From: Candidatus Nitrosopumilus sp.
GTDB taxonomy: Archaea > Thermoproteota > Nitrososphaeria > Nitrososphaerales > Nitrosopumilaceae
DNA: 46,049 nucleotides
Assembly: GCA_016125975.1 (NCBI GenBank)
Contig: JAEFCZ010000016.1
Location: 1 to 46,049, forward strand
Reading direction: 5' to 3'
Part shown: piece after piece, positions 15,614-24,436 of the stretch
Numbering within the stretch: the first letter of the stretch is position 1
Layout of the letters: each line of letters begins with the position of its first letter
Translations under genes and position numbers: made by a program
Notes under the pieces: model-generated
What the model saw: only the letters and a program-made list of their open reading frames with translations
The model's database searches: none
Told to the model about the DNA's origin: nothing

Positions 15614-15994
15614 TTGAAAATATTGCTTTTAGAATTACTCTCTGATATTGTACAAATTGAAGATGTTTTGTTTATTGTAAAAAGTGGAGGTGCCACAAGT
15701 GAGGTTAGGAGCCCACTATCCATTAGACAAAAAGAAAAATGGATTACAATGGGCGAAAATGATGGTCCTGCACACATGCATGTTGATTCAGAATTGATAA
15801 ATTCGGCAGAATTTGTTCAAGAACAAAAACCTGAACGTACTAGTTTTAGTGTAAGATTTTACAATAAAGATGGACAAAGAGTACTGGCAGCATTTTTTAC
15901 AAAAATGTATGATGATTCTAAAACATTAATTCCACAAAGAAAAAAAATGTATGATGAGCTAAATCAAAAGTTTTCTTCGAAAATTAATTTTTAA
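15614..15994 (+). CDS. Hypothetical protein, weakly HutX/ChuX-like (126 aa)
   Basis: Begins with TTG. The central part WITMGENDGPAHMHVDSELI, then AEFVQEQ and SFSVRFYNKDGQRVLAAFF, is reminiscent of heme-utilisation carrier proteins of the HutX/ChuX/HemS fold: a histidine-containing strand followed by an F/Y-rich strand pair. The likeness is by eye only and could be chance. It probably shares a transcript with the gene at 15315. It ends just before a terminator hairpin shared with the microprotein gene on the other strand. Confidence 0.5.
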   Translation: MKILLLELLSDIVQIEDVLFIVKSGGATSEVRSPLSIRQKEKWITMGENDGPAHMHVDSELINSAEFVQEQKPERTSFSVRFYNKDGQRVLAAFFTKMYDDSKTLIPQRKKMYDELNQKFSSKINF

Positions 15995-16000
15995 AAAAAA

Positions 16001-16021
16001 CCTTGTCTGAAAAAGACAAGG
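16001..16021 (-). terminator. Perfect hairpin terminator, mainly for the leftward microprotein
   Basis: CCTTGTCT - GAAAA - AGACAAGG is a perfect 8-bp stem with a five-base loop. On the minus strand it is followed by a run of eight T. On the plus strand it is followed by GAGAAAAAAT, not T. It therefore looks like an intrinsic-type terminator of the 28-codon gene at 16032-16118. In the other direction it lies six bases after the stop of the 15614 gene. Confidence 0.7.
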
Positions 16022-16031
16022 AGAAAAAATA

Positions 16032-16118
16032 TTATTCTTGAGATTTCTTCTTCTTTTCTTTTTCAGATTGTAGTTTAGCTAATTCTAATTCTTCGTTTGT
16101 ATGTTTGAATTTTTTCAA
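16032..16118 (-). CDS. Highly charged 28-residue microprotein
   Basis: The frame from TTG 16118 encodes a lysine- and glutamate-rich helix, LKKFKHTNEELELAKLQSEK, then EKKKKSQE. It has its own TATA box (TTTATATC on the minus strand, about 16140-16147), about 26 bases before the TTG, so the mRNA would be leaderless. A perfect hairpin with a T-run follows 11 bases after the stop. Promoter, start, frame and terminator in 150 bases make a real gene likely. The alternating charge suggests a single amphipathic helix that binds RNA, DNA or a protein partner. No family is recognised. Confidence 0.6.
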   Translation of the reverse strand: MKKFKHTNEELELAKLQSEKEKKKKSQE

Positions 16119-16187
16119 TCTGGTTTCTATTTACTGTTTAGATATAAAAACTCCACATTTCTTTTGATAGTAGCTTGGGCGTGAAAC

Positions 16188-17162
16188 TCAATATCCAACA
16201 GAGTAGATCGGTTTTCTTCCATTCATCCCTAAATTGAGATTTTTTACAGTAATTTCAGCCATTTTTGCTCTGGTCTCTTTAGTTGAACTTCCTATGTGTG
16301 GTGCCAAGACTATATTTTGCAGTTTCACAAGTGGATGATTCTTTCCAATTGATTCTTGCTCAAAGACATCTAGTCCTGCCCCTGCAATGATGTTTTTCTT
16401 TAATGCACTAACAAGATCTTTTTCATTTACTACTTTACCTCTTGATGTGTTAATCAGGAATGCTGATTTTTTCATTTTCTTGAAAACTTTCATGTTAAAC
16501 ATCTTGTCTGTATCTTTTGTGTGTGGAACATGAATCGAAATCACATCACTTTGAGAAACTAGCCTCTCAAATGAGACGTATTTTACACCTAATGACTTTT
16601 CTTTAGATTTTGAAAGGCGATTTTTGCTGTGATAAATTATCTTCATATCAAATGCCTTTGCTCTTTTTGCAAGCGTCTTTCCAATTCTTCCTAGACCTAA
16701 AATTCCTAGTGTCTTTCCCTGTAAATCTAATCCTACATAGTCATATGCACCATAGATTACATTCCATTTTCCATTTCGAATGATTCTATCTCCTTCTGAA
16801 ACTCTTCTTAATGCATCAAGCAATAATGAAAAAGCCAAATCTGCTGTAGCATCAGTTAAAACTTCAGGAGTGTATCCTACTCTGATCTTTTTTTCTTTTG
16901 CATATTTGGCATCTATATGATCAAAACCTACACTGTATGTGCTAATGATTTTGAGCTTATCTGCCAAATCAATTGTTTCTTTGTTGATTTTATCATATGG
17001 AAAACAGATCAATCCATCAATGTCTTTGATTTTTGATCGTAACTTTGTCTGTGGAATAGGAATTTTTCCACGATGAACTTCAATTTGATATTTTTTCTTT
17101 AACTCCTTTAAAGCAAAATCATGAAGTGTCCTTGTTAGAAACACCTTCTTTCTCATAAACAT
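16188..17162 (-). CDS. D-2-hydroxyacid dehydrogenase, glyoxylate/hydroxypyruvate reductase type
   Basis: A 324-residue NAD(P)-dependent enzyme that reduces glyoxylate, hydroxypyruvate or a similar 2-oxo acid. The nucleotide-binding motif is GILGLGRIGKTLAKRAKAF (about 153-171). Catalytic elements are Arg in INTSRGKVVNE (about 238-246), Glu in DVFEQES and His in APHIGSSTKE (about 288). The N-terminal domain has the STYSVGFDHID block. The closest well-known type is GyaR of archaea. It is divergent from the zinc microprotein and korAB, so a link to carbon metabolism is possible. The substrate is not certain. Confidence 0.87.
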   Translation of the reverse strand: MFMRKKVFLTRTLHDFALKELKKKYQIEVHRGKIPIPQTKLRSKIKDIDGLICFPYDKINKETIDLADKLKIISTYSVGFDHIDAKYAKEKKIRVGYTPEVLTDATADLAFSLLLDALRRVSEGDRIIRNGKWNVIYGAYDYVGLDLQGKTLGILGLGRIGKTLAKRAKAFDMKIIYHSKNRLSKSKEKSLGVKYVSFERLVSQSDVISIHVPHTKDTDKMFNMKVFKKMKKSAFLINTSRGKVVNEKDLVSALKKNIIAGAGLDVFEQESIGKNHPLVKLQNIVLAPHIGSSTKETRAKMAEITVKNLNLGMNGRKPIYSVGY

Positions 17163-17207
17163 GAGATTTATCTCAAACCATTTATACGATTTCTTTGTAA
17201 TTTCTTC

Positions 17208-17354
17208 ATGTCTTCTGAAGTTAAAGAAGAAGAGGAATTTGCAATTTGTGTAGAATGTGGCAATTCCATTGAAAAATGCGTTTGTGTTTGCCCTTATTGT
17301 GGAGAACGAGATGAATGTAAATGCGCATTATTTGATGCTGCAACTGGAGGATGA
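17208..17354 (+). CDS. Eight-cysteine double zinc-ribbon microprotein (48 aa)
   Basis: The ATG at 17208 follows a TATA-like TTTATACG (17181-17188) at leaderless spacing. Residues 1-11 are acidic. The cysteines then fall in two repeats: C14-x2-C17 with C24-x-C26, and C28-x2-C31 with C37-x-C39. This is enough for two zinc sites in under 30 residues. It stands 48 bases before korA on the same strand and is probably the leader gene of that transcript. The role may be regulation, RNA binding or metal handling. No named family is claimed. Confidence 0.7.
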   Translation: MSSEVKEEEEFAICVECGNSIEKCVCVCPYCGERDECKCALFDAATGG

Positions 17355-17402
17355 AAATTTGGTAAAACTGATTATTACTATTCAATTCATAGGTGATTTA
17401 CT

Positions 17403-19313
17403 GTGAGTTCTGTCGATTTTACTTGGCTAATTGGTGGTCCTCAAGGCAGTGGAGTTGAATCTGGCGCAAATATTTTCTCCAGAGTATGCGCTGAGATGGG
17501 CTATCAGGTATTTGGAAAAAGAGAATTTTATTCAAACATCAAAGGTGAACACAGCTACTTTACAGTAAGAATAGCTGATAAAAAAATTCATTCTAATGTT
17601 AATGATGTAACATTGATGGCATCCTTTGATGCAGAAACTATTTTTCGTCATTATGAAGAAGTGATTCCAGGTGGCGGAATAATTTATGATGCAGATCTCG
17701 AAGACACAACCACTGACAAGGTCCATACACTTGATGCGCCATTCAAAGAAAGATTGCACAAAGAACTAGAATCAAAGAACAAACCATTCTCAATTGCTGG
17801 AGTTTTAGAAATTGCAAAAGAAAAAGGAGTCTTACTATACCCAGTATCTTTCAAGTCTATTTTAGAAGCACTAGCTGAAGAGACTGAAAACCCTCGTCTT
17901 AAAGGATTAATCAGAATGTTTAATGTTATTGGTGTCTCTTTGTCATTGGGACTAGTCAACATGCCTCCTGACTCTTTGCAAAAAACAATTGGAACAATTT
18001 TCTCAAAGAAAAAAGAAATTGCAAAAATCAATCAACAGACTGCAAACTATTCTTACAATTATGCAACTGCAAAGTTTGAGAATTTCAATCATACTTTAAT
18101 TGGAACTCAAAAAGAACCAGGAACTCTTTTGGTTCAAGGATTCCAAGGAACCGCATTAGGAAAGATGGCATGTGGTTGTAGAATACAACCTTACTATCCA
18201 ATCACCCCAGCTTCAGATGAATCTGTATTCTTAGAATCAAATGAAATTTTAGAAATAATTGATGACCGTCCTGGTTCTACTGCAGTCATTCAAACTGAAG
18301 ATGAGATTTGTGCAATGGGCATGACTATTGGAAGTGCATTGACTGGAACACGTTCAGCAACATGTACTTCTGGCCCTGGATTTGCCTTGATGACTGAGAT
18401 GTTGGGCTGGGCAGGCATAAATGAGGTGCCTGTAGTAATTACAAACTATCAGCGAAGTGGCCCTTCAACTGGACTGCCAACACGACATGGACAAGATGAT
18501 TTACTTTTCTCAGTTTTTGCAGGTCATGGAGATTTTCCAAAAATAGTCTATGCATCAGGTGATGTTGAGGAGAGTTTCTATGATACTGGAAACATTTTTA
18601 ATTATGCTGATGTTTTTCAAGTACCGGTAATTCATCTAATGGATAAATTCATTGCAAGTTCTGTTGTAACTTGCAAAAGATTTGATCAATCTAAAATCTC
18701 AATTAATAGAGGAAAACTCTTAGACAAAGTTGAAGATGGATATGAGAGATTTGCATTTACTGATGATGGAATATCTCCTCGTTCTAGATTAGGGATGGAC
18801 AATGGAATATTTTGGGATACTGGTGATGAGTCTGATGAGAAAGGCCACATCACAGAAGATCCAATATTACGTGTAAAAATGATGGATAAGAGAATGTCTC
18901 GTCTTGATTTGATTCTCAAAGAGATACCAGATACAGAAAAGGCAGTTTCATTTGGTGTTGCGGATTATACAATAATTTCATGGGGTTCTGCAAAGGGTCC
19001 AATTCTTGATGCAATTGAAATGCTCAAAAAAGAAGGAATCTCTATTGGGTTTATACAACTAAAACTATTACATCCATTCCCAGGTGATTATGTTTCGTCT
19101 TTACTAAAAGATGCAAAGACAATCATCGATGTTGAGGCAAATCACTCCGCACAAATGGGAAAAATATTCAAACAAAATGTAAACCGAGAAATTGATTATT
19201 CTATCTTAAAATATACTGGAAGAGCAATGACTAGTACTGAAGTTTATGATTCACTCAAGAAAATTGTTGAAAACAAGGCAGACAAAAGGGAGGTTTTGAT
19301 GCATGGCGCTTAA
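17403..19313 (+). CDS. korA: 2-oxoacid:ferredoxin oxidoreductase, fused gamma-alpha subunit
   Basis: Large subunit of a two-subunit, CoA-dependent 2-oxoacid:ferredoxin oxidoreductase (2-oxoglutarate or pyruvate type). It links 2-oxo acids, acyl-CoA and reduced ferredoxin. Residues 1-190 are the gamma domain, with LIGGPQGSGVESGANIFSRV at 9-28. The alpha domain begins near 235 with GFQGTALGKMACGCRIQPYY and the YPITPASDES motif. At 636 residues it is typical of archaeal fused alpha chains. It starts with GTG, and an AGGTGAT ribosome-binding-like site lies six bases before it. It overlaps korB by 11 bases, so translation is probably coupled. Confidence 0.92.
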   Translation: MSSVDFTWLIGGPQGSGVESGANIFSRVCAEMGYQVFGKREFYSNIKGEHSYFTVRIADKKIHSNVNDVTLMASFDAETIFRHYEEVIPGGGIIYDADLEDTTTDKVHTLDAPFKERLHKELESKNKPFSIAGVLEIAKEKGVLLYPVSFKSILEALAEETENPRLKGLIRMFNVIGVSLSLGLVNMPPDSLQKTIGTIFSKKKEIAKINQQTANYSYNYATAKFENFNHTLIGTQKEPGTLLVQGFQGTALGKMACGCRIQPYYPITPASDESVFLESNEILEIIDDRPGSTAVIQTEDEICAMGMTIGSALTGTRSATCTSGPGFALMTEMLGWAGINEVPVVITNYQRSGPSTGLPTRHGQDDLLFSVFAGHGDFPKIVYASGDVEESFYDTGNIFNYADVFQVPVIHLMDKFIASSVVTCKRFDQSKISINRGKLLDKVEDGYERFAFTDDGISPRSRLGMDNGIFWDTGDESDEKGHITEDPILRVKMMDKRMSRLDLILKEIPDTEKAVSFGVADYTIISWGSAKGPILDAIEMLKKEGISIGFIQLKLLHPFPGDYVSSLLKDAKTIIDVEANHSAQMGKIFKQNVNREIDYSILKYTGRAMTSTEVYDSLKKIVENKADKREVLMHGA

Positions 19314-20265
19314 GATGGCAGACTACAAGACTGACGTCCACAATGATTGGTGTCCTGGTTGTGGTGACTTTGGAATTGTCAATGCAATTCAGATGGCATT
19401 AGCTGAAATGGGCTTGGAGAGAGACAAGACTGCAATATTTTCTGGAATTGGATGCTCTGGTAAAACATCTCACTACATCAATACTTATGGTGTTCATACT
19501 CCGCACGGAAGAGTCTTAACATTTGCACAAGGAGCCAAAATCGCAAATCCCGAAATGACTGTTGTTGCAGTTGGCGGTGATGGTGATGGTCTGGGAATTG
19601 GTGCAGGACATTTTGTTGCAGCAGGAAGACGTAATGTGAACATGACATACATCATATTTGATAATGGAGTTTATGGATTAACAAAGGGACAAGCATCACC
19701 TACATTAAAACTTGGAGAACAAACAAAATCCCTTCCATCTCCAAACACCAATTACAATGTTAATCCAATTGGTTTAGCAGTTGCAAGTGGATTTACGTTT
19801 GTTGCACGTGGTTACTCTTATGATGTCAGACATCTCAAAGACTTGATTGTTCAAGCAGTTAATCACAAAGGATTATCCTTTTTGGATGTTTTACAACCGT
19901 GTCCAACTTACAATGACCTTAACACAAGGGATTGGTATGCTGGAACTGATCTGATGGATGAAGCTCAAAAGAGACATTCCAGAATTTACAAACTAGAAGA
20001 ACATGGTTATGATCCTGTGGTTCATTATAATGAAGAATCAGAAATAAACGAAAAACTCACACAATCTCTAATCAAATCCCTTGAATGGGGAAACAAGATT
20101 CCAACTGGTGTCTTTTACAAAAATGAAATCATTACTCCTTATACTGTTAGATTAAGAGATAAAATTCCAAATTACTTGGAAAACCCTCCTGCAAAACAAA
20201 ACATTGCAAAAAATGGATTCTCTAATACTGATATTACACAAATCCTAGATTCACTAGAAGTGTAA
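19303..20265 (+). CDS. korB: 2-oxoacid:ferredoxin oxidoreductase, beta subunit
   Basis: TPP- and iron-sulfur-binding beta subunit of the same enzyme (320 residues). It shows WCPGCGDFGIVNAI (about 16-29), a later cysteine in SGIGCSGKTSHY, the TPP/Mg motif GDGDGLGIGAGHF, and the following YIIFDNGVYGLTKGQ. LQPCPTYND carries the additional conserved cysteine. The enzyme appears to have no separate ferredoxin-like delta chain here, so a free ferredoxin would take the electrons. It overlaps korA by 11 bases. Confidence 0.93.
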   Translation: MALKMADYKTDVHNDWCPGCGDFGIVNAIQMALAEMGLERDKTAIFSGIGCSGKTSHYINTYGVHTPHGRVLTFAQGAKIANPEMTVVAVGGDGDGLGIGAGHFVAAGRRNVNMTYIIFDNGVYGLTKGQASPTLKLGEQTKSLPSPNTNYNVNPIGLAVASGFTFVARGYSYDVRHLKDLIVQAVNHKGLSFLDVLQPCPTYNDLNTRDWYAGTDLMDEAQKRHSRIYKLEEHGYDPVVHYNEESEINEKLTQSLIKSLEWGNKIPTGVFYKNEIITPYTVRLRDKIPNYLENPPAKQNIAKNGFSNTDITQILDSLEV

Positions 20266-20315
20266 TTATCACTTCAAACCAAACAGGTTATAGGCAAGTT
20301 TTGTAGAAGTGTATT

Positions 20316-20756
20316 TTGCATTTGAATATTAACGAGGCAAATACTATCTTTAGAAAATCAATCATCAAGGGTTTTTTTGAGCCCCAATTGGTGCATTTAG
20401 ATTTTAAAAAATCATCTGTAAAACATCCTACCATAAGCGATGATGGCCTTATGCAATCTGACTTACTTCATGTATTCTTTGATGTAGAAACTGGTGCTGA
20501 CTATCATGATGGAGATGAGTGGTTTATTGTAGATATGCTATTCCCACATGATGTCAAATTACCTGACAATCTAAAGGGAACTGATTATTTTACAACACTT
20601 TCAGTTGATGATGGTAAAACATACTGGCATCATCGTGAATTAATCCGTTACAAATACGGAAAATCAAAAAAACTCAATAACGCTTTAGAATTTTTAGAAT
20701 CAAAATACAAGGAACTACATGAATTACTAGAACCCTTACAAAAAGATCTCACTTAA
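20316..20756 (+). CDS. Hypothetical protein (146 aa)
   Basis: No family is recognised. The TTG start sits about 25 bases after a TATA-like GGTTATAG. The middle is acidic and aromatic (HVFFDVETGADYHDGDEWF), followed by DMLFPHD and a helical C-terminus with LEFLESKYKELHELLEPL. No membrane or metal motif is visible. It ends inside the last eight bases of the convergent gene at 20749. Confidence 0.65.
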   Translation: MHLNINEANTIFRKSIIKGFFEPQLVHLDFKKSSVKHPTISDDGLMQSDLLHVFFDVETGADYHDGDEWFIVDMLFPHDVKLPDNLKGTDYFTTLSVDDGKTYWHHRELIRYKYGKSKKLNNALEFLESKYKELHELLEPLQKDLT

Positions 20757-21282
20757 TCTCTGTCCAAGAATCGCCTTTAAATGAAAATTTTTTTTCTGGT
20801 GATGCTGCTGTGTTTAATCTCCATCTAACTGATTTTGAATCAAATCTGTAAAATATCTCTGTAACTTCTGCTGGTATTTTTTGAGGATCAAGATGATATG
20901 GTAATAATTCTAAAACTGCGTCAATCTTTTCAATGGCGTTATCAAACCATTGCTTGTCTTCAGTGTCAACGGTAAATCCAATTTTTGGATTGCCTGAAAA
21001 GTTGATGATAACTTTTAGTGCATTCCCGCTTCCTCTCCTTCGCTTCATTTCTTTGAATACTGCCTTGACTTTTTCCCAGCGTTTGAAATCAAACCACTCA
21101 AAAAATGCATCATTAAATGTGAGTGGAATATCTATATCCAAGAAACTCACAAAATCTTCATCATCTGCTTCTATTTCGTCTTGAATTATTGTAAAATGAG
21201 AATTTAGAAACCCATACAACACTTCAATTTCCCAAGGTGAAATCCCATAGTATCGTAATGTTGTCTTTAGACTTTCAGCCAA
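20749..21282 (-). CDS. Hypothetical protein (177 aa)
   Basis: The sequence is that of a folded soluble protein rich in tryptophan and phenylalanine: SPWEIEVLYGFLNSHF near the start, FFEWFDFKRWEKVKAVFKEM in the middle and VRWRLNTAASPEKK near the end. One segment, GSGNALKVIINFSGNPKIGF, looks like a beta hairpin. No catalytic motif is seen. It is convergent with the gene at 20316 (8-base overlap) and is probably monocistronic. Confidence 0.65.
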   Translation of the reverse strand: MAESLKTTLRYYGISPWEIEVLYGFLNSHFTIIQDEIEADDEDFVSFLDIDIPLTFNDAFFEWFDFKRWEKVKAVFKEMKRRRGSGNALKVIINFSGNPKIGFTVDTEDKQWFDNAIEKIDAVLELLPYHLDPQKIPAEVTEIFYRFDSKSVRWRLNTAASPEKKFSFKGDSWTEIK

Positions 21283-21361
21283 TAGTTTCTAGTCTCAAAA
21301 ATTGTAATTAAAGCTTCAATATGTCAAAACTAGAATAATTTGACCTCAAAATTAAAATTAG

Positions 21362-21378
21362 ATGGACAGACAGTCCAT
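21362..21378. promoter_or_regulatory. Inverted repeat at the start of the 21381 gene
   Basis: ATGGAC - AGACA - GTCCAT is a perfect 6-bp inverted repeat ending three bases before the ATG. It covers the expected start of transcription for a leaderless mRNA. The AGAC centre and the following TTTAT recall the TetR 1 operator at 6705-6722. It could be an operator or a start-site hairpin. Confidence 0.5.
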
Positions 21379-21380
21379 TT

Positions 21381-21710
21381 ATGAAAAAAGAGTATGTAGT
21401 ACGTAGTATTGACGCTGCCCCTGATGGTGCACCATATGTCATTGTATCATTGTCTTCTGTAAAAGATCTAAAAGAAGGAACTCAAAACCCTCAAACGCCT
21501 TTTGGTAGTCCAAAGGTCATGGGATTCTCAAACATGAATGACATGATGAAAGATCTCAACAAAATGATTTCAGGAATGGGAGGCGGTATGGGAATGCAAA
21601 GTGGAATTACTCAATTAAAACTAGAGATGCATGAATACAAAGAAATGGGTCTTTCAGTTGGAGACAAAGTATTTCTAGAATTAAGTAAAGCAGAATCTCT
21701 TGGTGTATAA
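21381..21710 (+). CDS. Hypothetical protein with a glycine/methionine-rich loop (109 aa)
   Basis: Two beta-rich ends, EYVVRSIDAAPDGAPYVIVS and GLSVGDKVFLELSK, flank a flexible loop with MISGMGGGMGMQSG at about 63-76. The ends look like a small beta-barrel. No known family is assigned. Its stop is followed after one base by the end of the convergent gene at 21712. A palindrome lies directly before the start. Confidence 0.65.
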   Translation: MKKEYVVRSIDAAPDGAPYVIVSLSSVKDLKEGTQNPQTPFGSPKVMGFSNMNDMMKDLNKMISGMGGGMGMQSGITQLKLEMHEYKEMGLSVGDKVFLELSKAESLGV

Positions 21711-21711
21711 A

Positions 21712-22281
21712 CTAGAGTATTGTATTGAAATATTTCCAACCATAAAATGCAGCAACAGTTCCAATTACAAATAACATTGGTTTCCATGCAAACACTGGAA
21801 GTGCTGGAGTTGCAAGTTTTACTTTATAGTTATCAACAATTGCATGAACATTTTTCTTAATTTTATCATGCCATATACTGTATTCAACTTGATATTTTTT
21901 TAGAATTTCTTCAACTTCATACACAACTGGAGTTCTTTGTGAAAACAAGTGTTGAAGATAATCCCTTGACACTTCTACTTCTGCATGAATTCCAATTAGT
22001 CCTTTTTTGAGATCTACCATTCTTACATGCATCTCCCATGGTTTCTTTAATTTTAGATTCAGACCATTTCCTATTTGGTCTGGTTGTTTATGTTCAAATT
22101 TTACCTTGGTAAATCCCTCATCAGTGAAAATCTTCATCAACTCATCAAAACTCTTCTTTACAACAACGTGAAGTTGTTCAACTCCCTCTTTACTATCAAC
22201 ATCAATCTTGTGTTTTAATCCATCAAGAAACGAAACTGTCTTTGGATATGTTGTAAGGTATTCCAATATTTTGGTGGACAA
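21712..22281 (-). CDS. Tail-anchored hypothetical protein (189 aa)
   Basis: The first 160 residues are soluble and mixed alpha/beta, with a basic, hydrophobic middle (KKPWEMHVRMVDLKKGLIG). A single membrane segment fills about 166-183 (PMLFVIGTVAAFYGW) at the C-terminus, so the bulk should face the cytoplasm. No enzyme motif is seen. It lies 30 bases downstream of cofE on the same strand and may be cotranscribed with it. Confidence 0.65.
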   Translation of the reverse strand: MSTKILEYLTTYPKTVSFLDGLKHKIDVDSKEGVEQLHVVVKKSFDELMKIFTDEGFTKVKFEHKQPDQIGNGLNLKLKKPWEMHVRMVDLKKGLIGIHAEVEVSRDYLQHLFSQRTPVVYEVEEILKKYQVEYSIWHDKIKKNVHAIVDNYKVKLATPALPVFAWKPMLFVIGTVAAFYGWKYFNTIL

Positions 22282-22311
22282 AAAACCTCTATTTAAAGCA
22301 GAACAACAACA

Positions 22312-23091
22312 TTACTGGTTTTTTGGGGGATTTGAAAGGCCTCTAACATAGACACATTGGTCAGGATCTATTGCCATCTCCAAAGGATCTATTTTCCTAT
22401 CTGTAAGAATTGCATCCGAATTTCTAACTATTGCAAATGGCTTTGATTCTGCACCTTCACCCATCTTGTGGTTTGCAATTGTTGCCAAGTTATCTACAAC
22501 TGCTTGAAATGTCACTTTGAGTGGATTACCATCAAGATCTTTTTTGGATCTCATATCTAAGACCGGTTCAATCCCTGCACAAGCAATTGCAACACCTGAT
22601 GTTCCAATTCTTGCAGGCATTAATCTACTATCTACTAGAATAATTCCGACATGAATTCCCATCTTTAAGAAAATCTTTCGTCTTAGTTGTTCTGATGTCA
22701 AGTATGGGTTTTCTGGATAAAGAATTACTTTGCCTTTTTTTGCATTTGATTTATCAATTCCTGCATTTGGTGCCATAATATTATTTGATGATGTAATAAC
22801 AAATCCTCCGATTCCGCCAAAAATTTTATCTGATTCTCTAATCACAACTTCTGCAATTTCTGGTTTTAACTGGTATTTTTTTGAAACATTTAGTCCTTCA
22901 TCTGAAATTGAAATGTTTTCAAGATCCACAACTCTTCCTTGAGAGTTTGAGATGTATTTTGTTGAGATTACCAAAACATCTCCGTCTTGCATTTTTACAT
23001 CGTTTTTTTCTAATGTCTTTAGAAATACCTTAAAAACATCAAATTTTTCACTCATTCTGTCTGCTAGGAGAGGTAAAACGGTTAATTGCAC
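22312..23091 (-). CDS. cofE: Coenzyme F420-0:L-glutamate ligase
   Basis: Adds glutamate to F420-0 using GTP in coenzyme F420 biosynthesis. The 259 residues show the family pattern: DGDVLVISTKYISNSQGRVV near the start, PEIAEVVIRESD, a GGFVITSSNNIMAPNAGID block, and a conserved GTSGVAIACAGIEP. The length matches archaeal CofE. F420 and its CofE are found in ammonia-oxidising archaea. No other cof gene is in the window. It is divergent from the leuC gene at 23159. Confidence 0.9.
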   Translation of the reverse strand: MQLTVLPLLADRMSEKFDVFKVFLKTLEKNDVKMQDGDVLVISTKYISNSQGRVVDLENISISDEGLNVSKKYQLKPEIAEVVIRESDKIFGGIGGFVITSSNNIMAPNAGIDKSNAKKGKVILYPENPYLTSEQLRRKIFLKMGIHVGIILVDSRLMPARIGTSGVAIACAGIEPVLDMRSKKDLDGNPLKVTFQAVVDNLATIANHKMGEGAESKPFAIVRNSDAILTDRKIDPLEMAIDPDQCVYVRGLSNPPKNQ

Positions 23092-23158
23092 AATATTGTG
23101 AGTGACCTTTTTCTTTTTTATTGTTCTGAAAAGCTTTTAATCTCTAAAAGGGTGGTTT

Positions 23159-24436
23159 TTGATTATGAATATTGTTGAGAAGATTCTTGCTCGTGCATCA
23201 GGAAAGTCGCAAGTTGCACCTGATGATGTAGTATTTGCAAAAGTCGACAAAGTAATGGTCCATGATGTTTCAGGACCAGGTGTTCTCAAAGTATTTGACA
23301 AATTAAAAAACAAAGGTGTTGATGTCAGCAAGTTATGGGATCCAACAAAGGTTTGGGTTGCAGAAGATCACTTTGTTCCATCTGCTGAAAAAGTATCTGC
23401 TGAAAATATTGTAAAATTATCAAATTTCACAAAAAATTATGGAATTGAAAAGCATTTCAAGTATGGAATGGGTCAATATGGAATCTGTCATACATTATCT
23501 CACGAAGAGGCAATGGTTATGCCTGGTGATGTCTATGTTGGTGGTGATTCTCATACAAACACAACCGGTGCCCTTGGTGCATTTGCATGTGGATTGGGTC
23601 ATACTGATATTGCATATGTCTTACTTAATGGACAGATTTGGTTTAAGGTTCCCGAGACAGACTATTTCAAACTAAATGGAAAACTTCCAGATCATGTGAT
23701 GGCAAAAGACGTGATCTTGAAAATTATTGGTGATATTGGAACTGATGGTGGAAATTACAGAACAATGCAGTTTGGTGGTTCTGGAATTGATGAGATGTCA
23801 GTTGAAAGTAGATTGACTTTGTGTAACATGACAACAGAAGCTGGTGCAAAGAATGGAATTGTTGAAGCTGATCAAAAAGTTGTAGATTATCTTTCAAGTA
23901 GAGGTGCAACAAATGCACAAGTGTTCAAAGGAGATGATGATGCAAAATACGCAAACATCTATGAATATGAAGCATCAGAGATGGAACCTCTAGTTGCAAA
24001 ACCGTTTTCTCCTGAAAACGTTGCAGTGGTTAGAGAAGCACCATCTGTGGAACTTGACAAATCCTACATTGGTTCTTGTACTGGTGCAAAATATGAAGAC
24101 TTGGAGGCTGTAGCAAAAATCCTCAAAGGAAAGACTGTCAAGATTAGAACAGAAATTCTTCCTGCATCTATCTCCATTTACAAACGTGCCATGGAAAATG
24201 GTTTGCTTACAATTTTCTTAGATGCTGGTGTGACTGTAGGGCCTCCAACATGTGGAGCGTGTTGTGGTGCTCACATGGGTGTATTGGCAAAAAATGAAAT
24301 CTGTATAAGCACTACAAACAGAAACTTCCCTGGAAGAATGGGCCATGTTGAATCTGAAACCTATCTTTCATCCCCCATGGTAGCAGCAGCTTCTGCAGTA
24401 ACTGGAAAAATCACTGATCCGAGGGATTTACAATGA
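23159..24436 (+). CDS. leuC: 3-isopropylmalate dehydratase / homoaconitase-family large subunit, archaeal type
   Basis: Iron-sulfur dehydratase large subunit of 425 residues. It would isomerise isopropylmalate in leucine synthesis or a related substrate. Cluster-ligand segments are a first cysteine in YIGSCTGAKYED (about 300) and a pair in GPPTCGACCGAHMG (about 360). Usual archaeal forms read GSCTNG and CGPCLGG, so two positions are unusual here. Other family blocks are VGGDSHTNTTGALGAFACGL and STTNRNFPGRMGH. TTG 23159 fits TATA spacing; ATG 23165 is an alternative. It overlaps the small-subunit gene by four bases. Confidence 0.85.
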   Translation: MIMNIVEKILARASGKSQVAPDDVVFAKVDKVMVHDVSGPGVLKVFDKLKNKGVDVSKLWDPTKVWVAEDHFVPSAEKVSAENIVKLSNFTKNYGIEKHFKYGMGQYGICHTLSHEEAMVMPGDVYVGGDSHTNTTGALGAFACGLGHTDIAYVLLNGQIWFKVPETDYFKLNGKLPDHVMAKDVILKIIGDIGTDGGNYRTMQFGGSGIDEMSVESRLTLCNMTTEAGAKNGIVEADQKVVDYLSSRGATNAQVFKGDDDAKYANIYEYEASEMEPLVAKPFSPENVAVVREAPSVELDKSYIGSCTGAKYEDLEAVAKILKGKTVKIRTEILPASISIYKRAMENGLLTIFLDAGVTVGPPTCGACCGAHMGVLAKNEICISTTNRNFPGRMGHVESETYLSSPMVAAASAVTGKITDPRDLQ

